Positions 1 through 8,148 of a stretch of 64,000 nucleotides of DNA are shown here, in pieces. Below the pieces are notes generated by a model. The model saw only the letters and a program-made list of their open reading frames with translations. It did no database searches and was not told where the DNA came from. Location: NCBI GenBank assembly GCA_947258975.1, contig CAMYKK010000002.1, forward strand, positions 1 to 64,000, read 5' to 3'. Within the stretch, counting starts at the first letter, position 1, and each line of letters opens with the position of its first letter. The position numbers and the translations under genes are program-made. The stretch comes from an uncultured Gammaproteobacteria bacterium (GTDB taxonomy: Bacteria; Pseudomonadota; Gammaproteobacteria; Arenicellales; JAANXG01).

Positions 1-1
1 G

Positions 2-664
2 AACGGTCTCACCTGGCTCGAGTCCGCGCCGTTGATTCAGATGCTGCCGACAACCGATGCCAGAAAGCCGTATCCGCTGTCCTGGAACGAGCAGCAGCGG
101 TTGTTTCAGGCGCTGCCGGCGCACCTGGCGAGGATGTGTCTGTTCAAGGTGAACACCGGTTGCCGGGAACAGGAAGTGTGTAACTTAACCTGGGACTGGG
201 AAGTGCCGGTGCCGGAGCTGGACACCTCGGTGTTCATCATTCCCGGCGCGTCGGTCAAGAACCGGGACGACCGGCTGGTGGTGTTGAACGACACCGCCAT
301 GTCGATCGTGGAGGAGCAGCGGGGACAGCATGCGAGTCATGTGTTCTCGTATCAGGGACACCCGGTGACCAAGATCCACAACAGCGCCTGGAAGCGCGCG
401 CGGGTCGAGGCGGGATTACCGCAGGTGCGGGTGCATGATCTTAAGCACACACTGGGTAGACGCCTGCGTGCCGCGGGGGTTTCCGTGGAGACGCGCAAGG
501 TGTTGCTGGGGCATCGTAATGGCGACATTACGACGCACTATTCGGCGCCCGAGTTGGAGGAGTTGATCGTTGCCGCCAACAAGGTGTGTCGAAAAAAGTC
601 CGGCAAAACTCCGGCACTGGTGGTTTTGCAACCAAGAGGGATGACGCGCGTTCGCGCAAAATGA
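2..664 (+). CDS. tyrosine recombinase/integrase, 5' end cut by window edge
   Basis: C-terminal catalytic part of a tyrosine site-specific recombinase. The frame is open to the left edge, so the N-terminal DNA-binding part is missing; the first in-frame start-like codon is TTG at 32. Numbered from there, I see the first catalytic Arg in TGCREQEV (R45), the box II motif HDLKHT (H135, with Lys where most relatives have Arg), LLGHR (H161) and the nucleophile Tyr in TTHYS (Y170). The stop lies 21 bases before the 3' end of the tRNA-Lys, the usual place for the integrase of a tRNA-integrated element. The family is clear; whether the protein is active is inference. Confidence 0.9.
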   Translation, partial: NGLTWLESAPLIQMLPTTDARKPYPLSWNEQQRLFQALPAHLARMCLFKVNTGCREQEVCNLTWDWEVPVPELDTSVFIIPGASVKNRDDRLVVLNDTAMSIVEEQRGQHASHVFSYQGHPVTKIHNSAWKRARVEAGLPQVRVHDLKHTLGRRLRAAGVSVETRKVLLGHRNGDITTHYSAPELEELIVAANKVCRKKSGKTPALVVLQPRGMTRVRAK

Positions 665-685
665 GAAGGGAATCAATTTGTTATA

Positions 686-761
686 TGGTGGGCCGTGCAG
701 GAATCGAACCTGCGACCACCTGATTAAAAGTCAGATGCTCTACCAACTGAGCTAACGGCCC
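686..761 (-). tRNA. tRNA-Lys, anticodon TTT
   Basis: Read on the minus strand, the sequence folds as a standard 76-nt tRNA including an encoded CCA (686-688). The acceptor stem GGGCCGT pairs with ACGGCCC, the D arm is TAGCTCAGTTGGTAGAGC, the anticodon loop is CTTTTAA with anticodon TTT, and the T arm carries GGTTCGATTCC. Its 3' end faces the integrase, so the 3' half is the likely attachment site of the element to the left. Confidence 0.97.
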
Positions 762-895
762 ATATTCACCGAAATTTGTTGTTTTCGCGATTACTTGTGC
801 TGCGAGTAGTTCGCAGTAAAAACCGCTCCCACATCCGGCGAACGAGTTATAGGACTCAAGGGAGGCGGGATTATCCAAGGCGGCACCGGGGAGTG

Positions 896-2413
896 TCAAA
901 TGAGTAATACGTCGAGGGCGAACAGCAGTTCGGTGATTGAGATCGCGACGGTGGTGTAGATGATGGCCTTGGTGGTGTGGATGGCCACGGTTTCGGTGCT
1001 GGTCTTCGGCGCCATGCCGAAACTGGTGATGAAAAACGTCAGCAGTATGCTGTAGATCGCGATCTTATAGTGCAACCGGCTGTCCCAGATCAGGGCCTGG
1101 GGGAAGCGCAACAGATCCGCGGCATTGCCGACATCAAACAAGTATTCGGCGGTGGTGACGCTACCAACCCACATGCCGATTCCGAACACGAGTGCGGCGC
1201 CGAGATAGGCGAGCCACAGCGACAGGATGACCGGGGCGCGCAGATAACGATCCGGATCCACGCCCAGGCTCTTGAGGGCCTTGGTCTGCTTACCGAGCAC
1301 CAGCACCCCCAGCCAACTGGTCATGATGCTACCGGAACGGGCCACAAACAGCACCGCACCAATCGCCGGCACCAAGTAGACGATATAGGAGCCGTTGATG
1401 ATTTTTAGAATGACCTTCGGCGTGAGCACATATTTCAGGAAGCCGCCGAGGGCGTTGTCGGCGAGCACCTTGACCACCGCGATGGTGGTCGCACCCAGCA
1501 TGCCGCCGACCAGAAGGAAAAACAGTGCGCCGGTGATGAATGCGATGTAGAGCGTGCGGCCAAACACGCGCAGATAGTCCCGATACGAACGGGTGATCGG
1601 GAACACGCTGGTGAGATACGGGATGACCGCGCGCACCAATTCCAGTGGCGCAAAGCTGCGCCGGGACCGCCGTCGCGCCGGCGCCGCCGGCCGCTCGAGA
1701 TCCTGATGCAGATGCGCTTCCAATTCGCCACGTCGCGCGTCGACGGCGGCCAGGTCGTCGATGTCCACGGGTTCCGGCCACGCGCTGACGGTGGCGAGCT
1801 TGCCCGCAAGCAGCTCGTATACGCGTTGCGCGACCAGGGCCGCAAACCAAGGATTGTGGGTGACGATGACCACACCGCAACCCTGTTCTTCTTGCAGTCC
1901 GCGGATGGCACGCGCTAGTTCGCGAATGTTGCCGGGGTCGAGGCCGGTGTCTGGCTCGTCGAACATTAACAACTGCGGCCGGCGCATCAATGCGCGGGCG
2001 ATGGCCACCCGGCGGCGTTCTCCACCGCTTAGGCTGTTGACCGGCTGATCGTGCAGCGGCGTATCGATGTTGAGGGATTGCAACAATGCGCCGGAATCGG
2101 GTGATCTCTTCCGGGCATTAAAACGCCGCACCAGGCGCAAGTTCTCGATGACACTCAAATGATCGAGCAGCGAGCCGTCCTGGGTGAGCAGCGCAGTGTG
2201 TTCGCGATCGAGTTCGATATTGCCTTGCGACGGATGCCCCCGGGGATCCATGACGGCGTCGAGCAAGGTCGACTTACCCATGCCGCTCGCGCCGACGATG
2301 GCAACGCACTCGCCGGCGAGCACTTGCAGATCGATGCCGTCCAACAACCGCGCGTCCGCGGCACCGTAACACAGGTCGTGTAGATCCAGAAGGATGTCCG
2401 GCTTCCGACTCAT
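896..2413 (-). CDS. fused ABC ATPase-MlaE family permease
   Basis: One polypeptide carries a complete ABC ATPase followed by an MlaE/YrbE-type permease, which are separate MlaF and MlaE chains in the E. coli phospholipid transporter. Counted from ATG 2413: Walker A GASGMGKST at about 41-49, signature LSGGE at about 128, Walker B LLMFDEP at about 150. From about residue 260 there is a hydrophobic permease domain with the MlaE-like motif ARSGS and LGVDPDRYL. A TTG at 2485 would add 24 residues and start right after the yeeE stop; neither start has a good ribosome site. No mlaD, mlaC or mlaB is nearby, so the substrate is unknown; lipid or another hydrophobic substrate is inferred from the family. 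Confidence 0.85.
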   Translation of the reverse strand: MSRKPDILLDLHDLCYGAADARLLDGIDLQVLAGECVAIVGASGMGKSTLLDAVMDPRGHPSQGNIELDREHTALLTQDGSLLDHLSVIENLRLVRRFNARKRSPDSGALLQSLNIDTPLHDQPVNSLSGGERRRVAIARALMRRPQLLMFDEPDTGLDPGNIRELARAIRGLQEEQGCGVVIVTHNPWFAALVAQRVYELLAGKLATVSAWPEPVDIDDLAAVDARRGELEAHLHQDLERPAAPARRRSRRSFAPLELVRAVIPYLTSVFPITRSYRDYLRVFGRTLYIAFITGALFFLLVGGMLGATTIAVVKVLADNALGGFLKYVLTPKVILKIINGSYIVYLVPAIGAVLFVARSGSIMTSWLGVLVLGKQTKALKSLGVDPDRYLRAPVILSLWLAYLGAALVFGIGMWVGSVTTAEYLFDVGNAADLLRFPQALIWDSRLHYKIAIYSILLTFFITSFGMAPKTSTETVAIHTTKAIIYTTVAISITELLFALDVLLI

Positions 2414-2486
2414 GTCGCGATGATTTGCGCTGGAATCAAGCTCCGCGTCCTGCAGGGGACCGGAAAGATTGGGTGAGGCCGGCAAC

Positions 2487-3626
2487 TTAGGTGGATTTCT
2501 GCGGCGACCGCAGCAGTTTGAAATCCGCCAGAGTCTGGCGCAGGGACGGCAGGAATCCTTCGTCGAGCATGTAGTACTGCATCTTCAAAGTGGTCGCAGA
2601 TCCCAGGACGATCGAGACCAGGGTGATCAATGAACCGAGCGCCAACGTAGACATGCCCGACACGCCCTGGCCGATGGTGCACCCGAGCGACAGCACCCCG
2701 CCGACGCCCATGAGTGCGCCCGCATACAGGTGGTTGATCATATCGCCCCTGGAGACAAAGGTCTCGATACGAAAGGTGCCGCTAGCGATGGCGTACACAA
2801 ACGAGCCGGCGATCATGCCCAGCACGACGGCGACGCCGAAGTTAATCACCGATCCGGTATAGGTCATGAGGTAGTTCAAGGTATTACCGGCAGGGGCGAT
2901 GAAACTCACGGCCTCCAGCGGCACCGGTTCGAATTCGTCATTGCCGATCACCCCGGTGACATACCAGGCGGCGGCGATCAACGTTCCGACCACGACGCCG
3001 ACCAGAACATTATCAAAGCTACGGCGAAAGGTTTTGTCTTTCAGGGCGTAGATAATGGCGCCCAAACCGAAAACCCCGGCTGTGACATATATCGCCCAGC
3101 GCGGAGACAGGCCGGTAAAGGCGGACAAGAACGTCGCGATGCTTTGGTCGACAAGACCGCGCTCACTGAGATCGATATTGCTGGCCTGAATCACCTCGAT
3201 GCGTAACACGGCAAACAAGCCGCGCAGCGTCATATAGGCGGTGAGCGCCAAGACGAGAAGCACGATCAAGGACTTCAGGTTGCCGCCCCCGACACGCACC
3301 AAGGTGCGTTGACCACATCCCGCACCCAGGGTCATACCGACCCCAAACATAAAACCACCGAGCAAGTAACCCAGCCAACCGAAATCGGTGCGCAGATAAA
3401 TCGACTGCCGCAGGTCGAACCAGCCCATGGCGCTCATGAGTTGAGTCCCCACAACGGCGATACCCAACGCCAGCATCCACGCGCGAAATCGTGTCTTGGA
3501 ACCCATATTGATCCAGTCGCTGATCGAGCCCATGATGCAAAAATGGGTCTTGCTGGCGATCGCGCCGAACACCATGGCGCCGAGAAATCCGAGCACCGCG
3601 ACGGTGTGAACGGTATCGAGTTCCAT
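2487..3626 (-). CDS. YeeE/YedE family sulfur transporter
   Basis: 379-residue polytopic inner-membrane protein of the YeeE/YedE family, which imports thiosulfate or other reduced sulfur species. The family's conserved Cys-containing repeats are visible: THFCIMG near residue 28, LGAGCGQRTLVR near 100 and LGCTIGQGVSG near 310. At least eight hydrophobic segments can be counted. The ATG at 3626 is the natural start. The downstream ABC-permease fusion begins within or just after the stop, so the two are probably co-transcribed; whether they work together is unknown. Confidence 0.85.
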   Translation of the reverse strand: MELDTVHTVAVLGFLGAMVFGAIASKTHFCIMGSISDWINMGSKTRFRAWMLALGIAVVGTQLMSAMGWFDLRQSIYLRTDFGWLGYLLGGFMFGVGMTLGAGCGQRTLVRVGGGNLKSLIVLLVLALTAYMTLRGLFAVLRIEVIQASNIDLSERGLVDQSIATFLSAFTGLSPRWAIYVTAGVFGLGAIIYALKDKTFRRSFDNVLVGVVVGTLIAAAWYVTGVIGNDEFEPVPLEAVSFIAPAGNTLNYLMTYTGSVINFGVAVVLGMIAGSFVYAIASGTFRIETFVSRGDMINHLYAGALMGVGGVLSLGCTIGQGVSGMSTLALGSLITLVSIVLGSATTLKMQYYMLDEGFLPSLRQTLADFKLLRSPQKST

Positions 3627-3777
3627 AGCTTAATTATTCAACATTCAAAATAGTTTCCAAACCCCGGCCCTAGCCGGGCGTAATAACCTCAGACAATGCA
3701 GGGGCGTTATGATAGTGAGTTCGGCCCGGTTTGTTGATTAAACCCTTGTATGGACGCATAGAAATTTACCGACCGGC

Positions 3778-4473
3778 TCACCCCGCGGCGTTGGTCACTA
3801 TCGGGTCGCGCAGACCTGCTTCCGCAAAGCCCTTGGCGCGCAGCCGGCAGGCGTCACACACGCCGCACGGCGCACCGTAGCTACCTGGTTGATAACAAGA
3901 CAGGGTCAACGCGTAATCCACGCCGAGCTGCATCCCACGCTGGATGATCTGTGCCTTGGTCATGCGAATGAGCGGCGCGTGAATGCGTATGCCGCCGTGC
4001 TCCACCCCGGCTCGCGTGGCCACATTGGCAAGCCTTTCAAAGGCCTCGATATATTCCGGGCGGCAGTCGGGATATCCGGAATAATCCACCGCATTGGCGC
4101 CGATAAATAGGTCCATAGCTCCCAGCACCTCGGCCCACGACAGCGCAATGGCAAGCAACACGGTGTTGCGCGCGGGCACATAGGTGGTGGGAATACCGTC
4201 GGTCGGCCGATCGGGCACCGGCAGCTGCGGGTCGGTCAACGCAGACCCGCCGAATTGACCAAGATCCAGGGTCACGGTGCGCTGGCCGGCTACGCCCACG
4301 GCAAGTGCGACCTGCTGCGCCGCCGCGAGCTCCAACCGGTGCCGCTGCCCATAGTCCACGGTCAAGGCGTAGCAGTCGAACCCCCGGTCGCGGGCCATAG
4401 TCAGCACCGTGGCCGAGTCCAGGCCGCCGGATACCAGCACCACCGCCGGCAAGCGATCAGCGGCCGCGCTCAT
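3778..4473 (-). CDS. queC: 7-cyano-7-deazaguanine synthase QueC
   Basis: Makes preQ0 from 7-carboxy-7-deazaguanine, ammonia and ATP for queuosine tRNA modification. The N-terminal PP-loop [13 protein letters not shown] (residues about 11-23) binds ATP, and the C-terminal cysteines in SCYQPG...CGVCDAC (about 191-207) form the zinc site. Length, 231 aa, is typical. The ATG lies inside the end of queE (17-base overlap), so the two are translationally linked in one operon. Confidence 0.96.
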   Translation of the reverse strand: MSAAADRLPAVVLVSGGLDSATVLTMARDRGFDCYALTVDYGQRHRLELAAAQQVALAVGVAGQRTVTLDLGQFGGSALTDPQLPVPDRPTDGIPTTYVPARNTVLLAIALSWAEVLGAMDLFIGANAVDYSGYPDCRPEYIEAFERLANVATRAGVEHGGIRIHAPLIRMTKAQIIQRGMQLGVDYALTLSCYQPGSYGAPCGVCDACRLRAKGFAEAGLRDPIVTNAAG

Positions 4474-5131
4474 TGCCCCACAGATATTTGTGCAGTTGAA
4501 TCTGCAGGCGCACCTGCAGCCGGTCGGCCAAAATCCAGTCCGCCAGCTCGGTGGCGTTCATATCCTCGTGTTCGGGGGAGAACAGGACTTCGCAAGGCGT
4601 GTCGCGCAGAAGTGTATCGATTTTTTCGCGCGCCCACTCGTAGTCGGTGCGGTCGCAAATCACGAACTTCAACTGATCCTTGGCCGCGAGCAGGGGGAGA
4701 TTTTGATATAGGTTCCGCGACGCCTCGCCCGAGCCGGGCGTTTTGATATCCAGCACTATCGACACGCGCGAATCGACCCCCGCCATATCCATGGCGCCGC
4801 TGGTCTCCAACGACACCTCGTAACCCGCATCGCACAATGCCGGCAACAAACGCCGGCACGGTTTCTGCGCCAACGGTTCACCGCCGGTGACGGTAACGAA
4901 ATGCGGATGCATGCCGGCCACCGCATCGAGGATAGCGGCCACAGTCATCCAGTGGCCGCCTTCGAACGCATAGGGCGTGTCGCAGTAGCCGCAGCGCAAC
5001 GGGCACCCGGTCAGGCGCACGAACGCCGTGGGCCAACCGACGGTGCGCGCCTCGCCCTGGAGCGAGTAGAAGATCTCCGTGATACGGAGACACTCGGAGG
5101 TCCCGTTTGCCAATTGATTAACGGTTGACAT
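4457..5131 (-). CDS. queE: 7-carboxy-7-deazaguanine synthase QueE
   Basis: Radical SAM enzyme that contracts carboxytetrahydropterin to 7-carboxy-7-deazaguanine, the step before QueC. The cluster motif CPLRCGYC (CX3CX2C) follows FYSLQGE, the family signature, at about residues 22-50; TVTGGEP follows. I chose ATG 5131 (MSTVNQ). A GTG at 5170 would add 13 residues encoded entirely by a repeat element that begins four bases upstream of the ATG, so that extension is probably not real. No strong ribosome site is visible at the ATG. The order cpoB-queE-queC is shared with pseudomonads. Confidence 0.95.
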   Translation of the reverse strand: MSTVNQLANGTSECLRITEIFYSLQGEARTVGWPTAFVRLTGCPLRCGYCDTPYAFEGGHWMTVAAILDAVAGMHPHFVTVTGGEPLAQKPCRRLLPALCDAGYEVSLETSGAMDMAGVDSRVSIVLDIKTPGSGEASRNLYQNLPLLAAKDQLKFVICDRTDYEWAREKIDTLLRDTPCEVLFSPEHEDMNATELADWILADRLQVRLQIQLHKYLWGNERGR

Positions 5132-5134
5132 ACC

Positions 5135-5244
5135 TAACCCATATATTGCACCAGCAGGGGAACCAGCCACACGATCCCCTTGTGCTGCGCGTAGTCGCAG
5201 TGTGCGCCATCATCCGGGATCCTTGGTGCAGTATAGACGGGCTA
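5135..5244 (-). mobile_element. short MITE-like element upstream of queE
   Basis: 110-bp element with inverted ends: TAACCCATATATTGCACCA at the left and TGGTGCAGTATAGACGGGCTA at the right, which are imperfect reverse complements. CTA occurs at both borders, which could be a 3-bp target duplication. The interior carries the dispersed core TTGTGCTGCGCGTAGTCGCAG (5180-5200). About 50 bases around the core and the right arm match the reverse complement of the element at 17518-17735 at roughly 90 percent. There is no coding capacity. Confidence 0.6.
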
Positions 5245-5274
5245 CAACAGCCGCACACCGGCGGCCGACCAAGG

Positions 5275-6306
5275 CTAGCCGCCGTCGCGCTCGATACGCT
5301 TCAGGCGCGTCTGTGCGGAGATCGCCACCCGGCTGCCCGGATAGCGGGTTACCACATCGTTGAGCGTGACGCGGGCCTGCTCTTTGGCGCCGACTTCGTA
5401 TTGAATATACCCGACCTTCAGCAACGCCTCCGGCGCCCGCGGGCTATCCGGATAGCGGACCACTACGCTGCGGAAACCGTTGAGCGCCGATTGAAAGTCG
5501 CGCGTCACATACTGGGCTTCGGCTATCCAGTAATTGGCATCATCCGCCAACGCCCCGTTTGGATAGCTGCTCAGCAATGCCTGAAACGCCTGGATCGCCT
5601 CGGCATAGCGGCTCTGCTTCAACTTGTCGAATGCCTCGTCGTACGCCAACTGCTCATTGGCGTCCGCCAGCCGCGGACCTGCCGGTGCCGGACCTGCGGC
5701 GGCAACTGGCGCGGGCGCTGTTGGCCTTGCAGCGGTTGCAGGCGGCGCGGCTGCCGGTGCGTCCACCGCCGGTTGCCGCGACCGCCATGGGTCCACGGTC
5801 ACCGTTGACGGCCGCTGCACCGCGCCGGTGGCAGACGGCGGACCCATCGACGGGCCGGCGCCTGTGTCCGCTCCCGCCGTCGGATCTTGGGTCACGCCGG
5901 CCATGGGCGGAAGGCCGCCACCGGTCGCATCTTGCGGCGTGGCGATGGGCGGATAGGTCGTTTGACCCGGGACCGGCGGTCCACCGGCCTGCCCCGGAGG
6001 CAGTGTACTTCGCTCCCGGGCTCGGAGCCGGTAATCGAGATCGTCATAGAGTTCACGCTGCCGGCGTTTCATGCTGTCCATGTCGTTGCGCTGCAATTCG
6101 AGTTCATTGCGCAATCGCGCGAGCTCCACTCCCATGGCTTCCAGCTCAACCAGCGCCCTCACGAACTCCGGCTGTGGTTTTCCGCCCGGCGGCACCGTGG
6201 TCTTTACCGCACCACCGGGCGCCGCGGAAGGGGTGGATTGGCAACCCGAAACCGCTCCCAGCAGGGCAAGCGCGGTTACCAGGATGCGAAGATATGTTCG
6301 CTGCAC
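5275..6306 (-). CDS. cpoB: Tol-Pal system protein CpoB (YbgF)
   Basis: Periplasmic protein that links the Tol-Pal machine with peptidoglycan synthesis. From GTG 6306 the protein has a signal peptide ending LLGAVSGC, which reads as a lipobox with Cys22. A coiled-coil stretch (about 45-90) follows, then a long Pro/Ala/Gly-rich linker (about 95-215) and C-terminal TPR repeats (about 220-340, ANEQLAYDEAFDKLK onward). The lipobox is unusual, because E. coli CpoB is soluble. It lies 3 bases downstream of pal. Length is 343 aa. Confidence 0.92.
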   Translation of the reverse strand: MQRTYLRILVTALALLGAVSGCQSTPSAAPGGAVKTTVPPGGKPQPEFVRALVELEAMGVELARLRNELELQRNDMDSMKRRQRELYDDLDYRLRARERSTLPPGQAGGPPVPGQTTYPPIATPQDATGGGLPPMAGVTQDPTAGADTGAGPSMGPPSATGAVQRPSTVTVDPWRSRQPAVDAPAAAPPATAARPTAPAPVAAAGPAPAGPRLADANEQLAYDEAFDKLKQSRYAEAIQAFQALLSSYPNGALADDANYWIAEAQYVTRDFQSALNGFRSVVVRYPDSPRAPEALLKVGYIQYEVGAKEQARVTLNDVVTRYPGSRVAISAQTRLKRIERDGG

Positions 6307-6309
6307 GAA

Positions 6310-6828
6310 TCAGTTTCCGTAAAGAATTTCAACCCGTCGATTCAATCGCCACGCGGACTCGTCGTGCTCAACCGACTCCGGGCGCTCTTCGCCATAGGAT
6401 ACGTTCTGGATCCGGTTGCCGGCAACACCCATCGCACCCATAAGATCCGCAACCGCTAGCGCACGCCGCTCTCCCAGCGCCAGGTTGTATTCCCGCGTAC
6501 CGCGCTCGTCTGCATGCCCTTCCAGCACCAGCGTGACGGTGGGATTGTTCACCAGATAGTTGGCGTGGGCCTCCACCAGCATCCGGGAATCATCATCCAA
6601 GGCCGAGCTGTCGAACTCAAAATATACCTTGCGACGGCCGAGCATGTCCCCGCTCTCACCCGCGCCTATCGGACGGCCATAGGCGTCGACGCCGGTACCG
6701 GTACCGGCGGCGCTGACTCCCCTGTCCTCGACCGAAGCACCCTCGTCTTTCACGCCTTTTTTGCCGCCGCACGCGGCAATAGTGACGCTCATTAATACTA
6801 CCAACACATACAGGTAGGGCTTACGCAT
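6310..6828 (-). CDS. pal: peptidoglycan-associated lipoprotein Pal
   Basis: Outer-membrane lipoprotein that binds peptidoglycan and TolB. It has a lipoprotein signal ending TIAACGGKKG (Cys20) and a C-terminal OmpA-like domain with VYFEFDSSAL and the peptidoglycan-binding stretch GHADERGTREYN...RRALAV. A clear ribosome site, GAGGAGA, lies 5 bases before the ATG. Length, 172 aa, is usual. It sits between tolB and cpoB in the standard order. Confidence 0.97.
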   Translation of the reverse strand: MRKPYLYVLVVLMSVTIAACGGKKGVKDEGASVEDRGVSAAGTGTGVDAYGRPIGAGESGDMLGRRKVYFEFDSSALDDDSRMLVEAHANYLVNNPTVTLVLEGHADERGTREYNLALGERRALAVADLMGAMGVAGNRIQNVSYGEERPESVEHDESAWRLNRRVEILYGN

Positions 6829-6841
6829 CTCAATCTCCTCA

Positions 6842-8146
6842 CTACAGTTTACGATTATAAGGTGACCAGGCAGGTTCGCGAACGTCCCCCTGCTGGAATT
6901 TCAAGGTTTGTTTGACACGGCCATCCGACGATACTGCGGCAAGCACGCCTTGCCCCCCCTGCCTTGTGGCATAGAGGATCATGCCTCCGTTAGGGGAGAA
7001 CGAAGGTGACTCGTCCAGCGTGCTATTGGTGAGCACCAACAATCCCTTGCTGTCCAACTCCAGAACGCCGATATGGTAGCCACTGTTATGGCGGGTCACC
7101 AAGGTCAGACGCTTTCCGTCACGTGAATACGAAGCACGTAAATTCTCTATGCCCTCAAAGGTCAAACGTTCCACGTTAGTGCCGTCCGCACGCATGCGAT
7201 AAATCTGCGCGCGGCCGCCGCGTGAGGACGTGAATACGATCTGCCTGCCGTCCGGCGACCATGCGGGCTCGGTGTCGATGGCGTGGTGGTTGGTCAATCG
7301 GCGCAGCTTTCGCGTTGCCAACGAAAAGGTATAGATTTCGGCGTTGCCGTCACGGCTCAACACCATCGCCAGCGTATTCCCGTTCGGCGACCACGCCGGG
7401 GCGCTGTTGGAACCGGGAAAGTTTGCAACCTTGTCGCGCGCCCCGTCGACCAGCCGTTGGACAAACACCATCGGGCGCCGATTTTCAAACGACACATAGG
7501 CGAGCTTGGCGCCATCCGGTGACCATGCCGGAGAGATGATCGGCTCCTTGGATTCTAGGATCGTCTTGGCTCCGTAGCCGTCGGAATCCGCAATGCGTAG
7601 CAAATAACGTGGCTGGCGGTTGGCGCCTTCTACCGTCACATAGGCAATGCGCGTATCGAAGGCGCCTTTTTCACCGGTGAGTTTGAAATAGATGATGTCA
7701 CTAATCTGATGCGCGAGCTTACGCAGCTGGCCGCCATTGACGACATAACTGAATCCGCTGAGTTGCTTGGCCTTGAACACATCGAATAAACGGAACTCGA
7801 CGCGGAACTGATTCGCCTTCAGCTCCTGCACTCGCCCGACCACCAGGGCTTCGGCCTTGATCAAGCGCCACTCCTTGAATTTGACCTCGGTATGGTCATG
7901 GGGCCGGCTCAAAAAATCCCGGCGTGGAATGGTGTCAAACCGCCCGCTGCGGTATAGATCCGCCTCGATGATGTCACTCATCGCCTGGGGCGGGGGCGTC
8001 GATCCCCGCCACGCAAAGGGGACGACGGCGATCGGCACGCCAGCCTCCACCCCCTGGGTGATCTCGATCTCTAATACCGCATGGGCGTCGACCGCCCAGG
8101 TCCAACCCACCAGCATGCACAAGCCAATACGCAGAATTTTACTCAT
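6842..8146 (-). CDS. tolB: Tol-Pal system beta-propeller protein TolB
   Basis: Periplasmic partner of Pal and TolA. An N-terminal signal (residues about 1-23) precedes the TolB N domain (IAVVPFAWRG...), followed by repeated propeller blades with the motif AWSPDG or SFSPNG (five or more copies between about 205 and 425), as in WD40-like PD40 repeats. 434 aa is normal. tolA ends just before its start. Confidence 0.97.
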   Translation of the reverse strand: MSKILRIGLCMLVGWTWAVDAHAVLEIEITQGVEAGVPIAVVPFAWRGSTPPPQAMSDIIEADLYRSGRFDTIPRRDFLSRPHDHTEVKFKEWRLIKAEALVVGRVQELKANQFRVEFRLFDVFKAKQLSGFSYVVNGGQLRKLAHQISDIIYFKLTGEKGAFDTRIAYVTVEGANRQPRYLLRIADSDGYGAKTILESKEPIISPAWSPDGAKLAYVSFENRRPMVFVQRLVDGARDKVANFPGSNSAPAWSPNGNTLAMVLSRDGNAEIYTFSLATRKLRRLTNHHAIDTEPAWSPDGRQIVFTSSRGGRAQIYRMRADGTNVERLTFEGIENLRASYSRDGKRLTLVTRHNSGYHIGVLELDSKGLLVLTNSTLDESPSFSPNGGMILYATRQGGQGVLAAVSSDGRVKQTLKFQQGDVREPAWSPYNRKL

Positions 8147-8148
8147 CG

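Noticed and set aside
681-899. 72-codon minus-strand ORF
   Set aside because: It is the translation of the tRNA-Lys and its flank, a common artefact.
3627-3777. Possible promoter (AATAAT) and CCCGGC/GCCGGG hairpin between yeeE and queC
   Set aside because: The -10-like box is too close to the yeeE ATG and the stem is only six bases; nothing firm.
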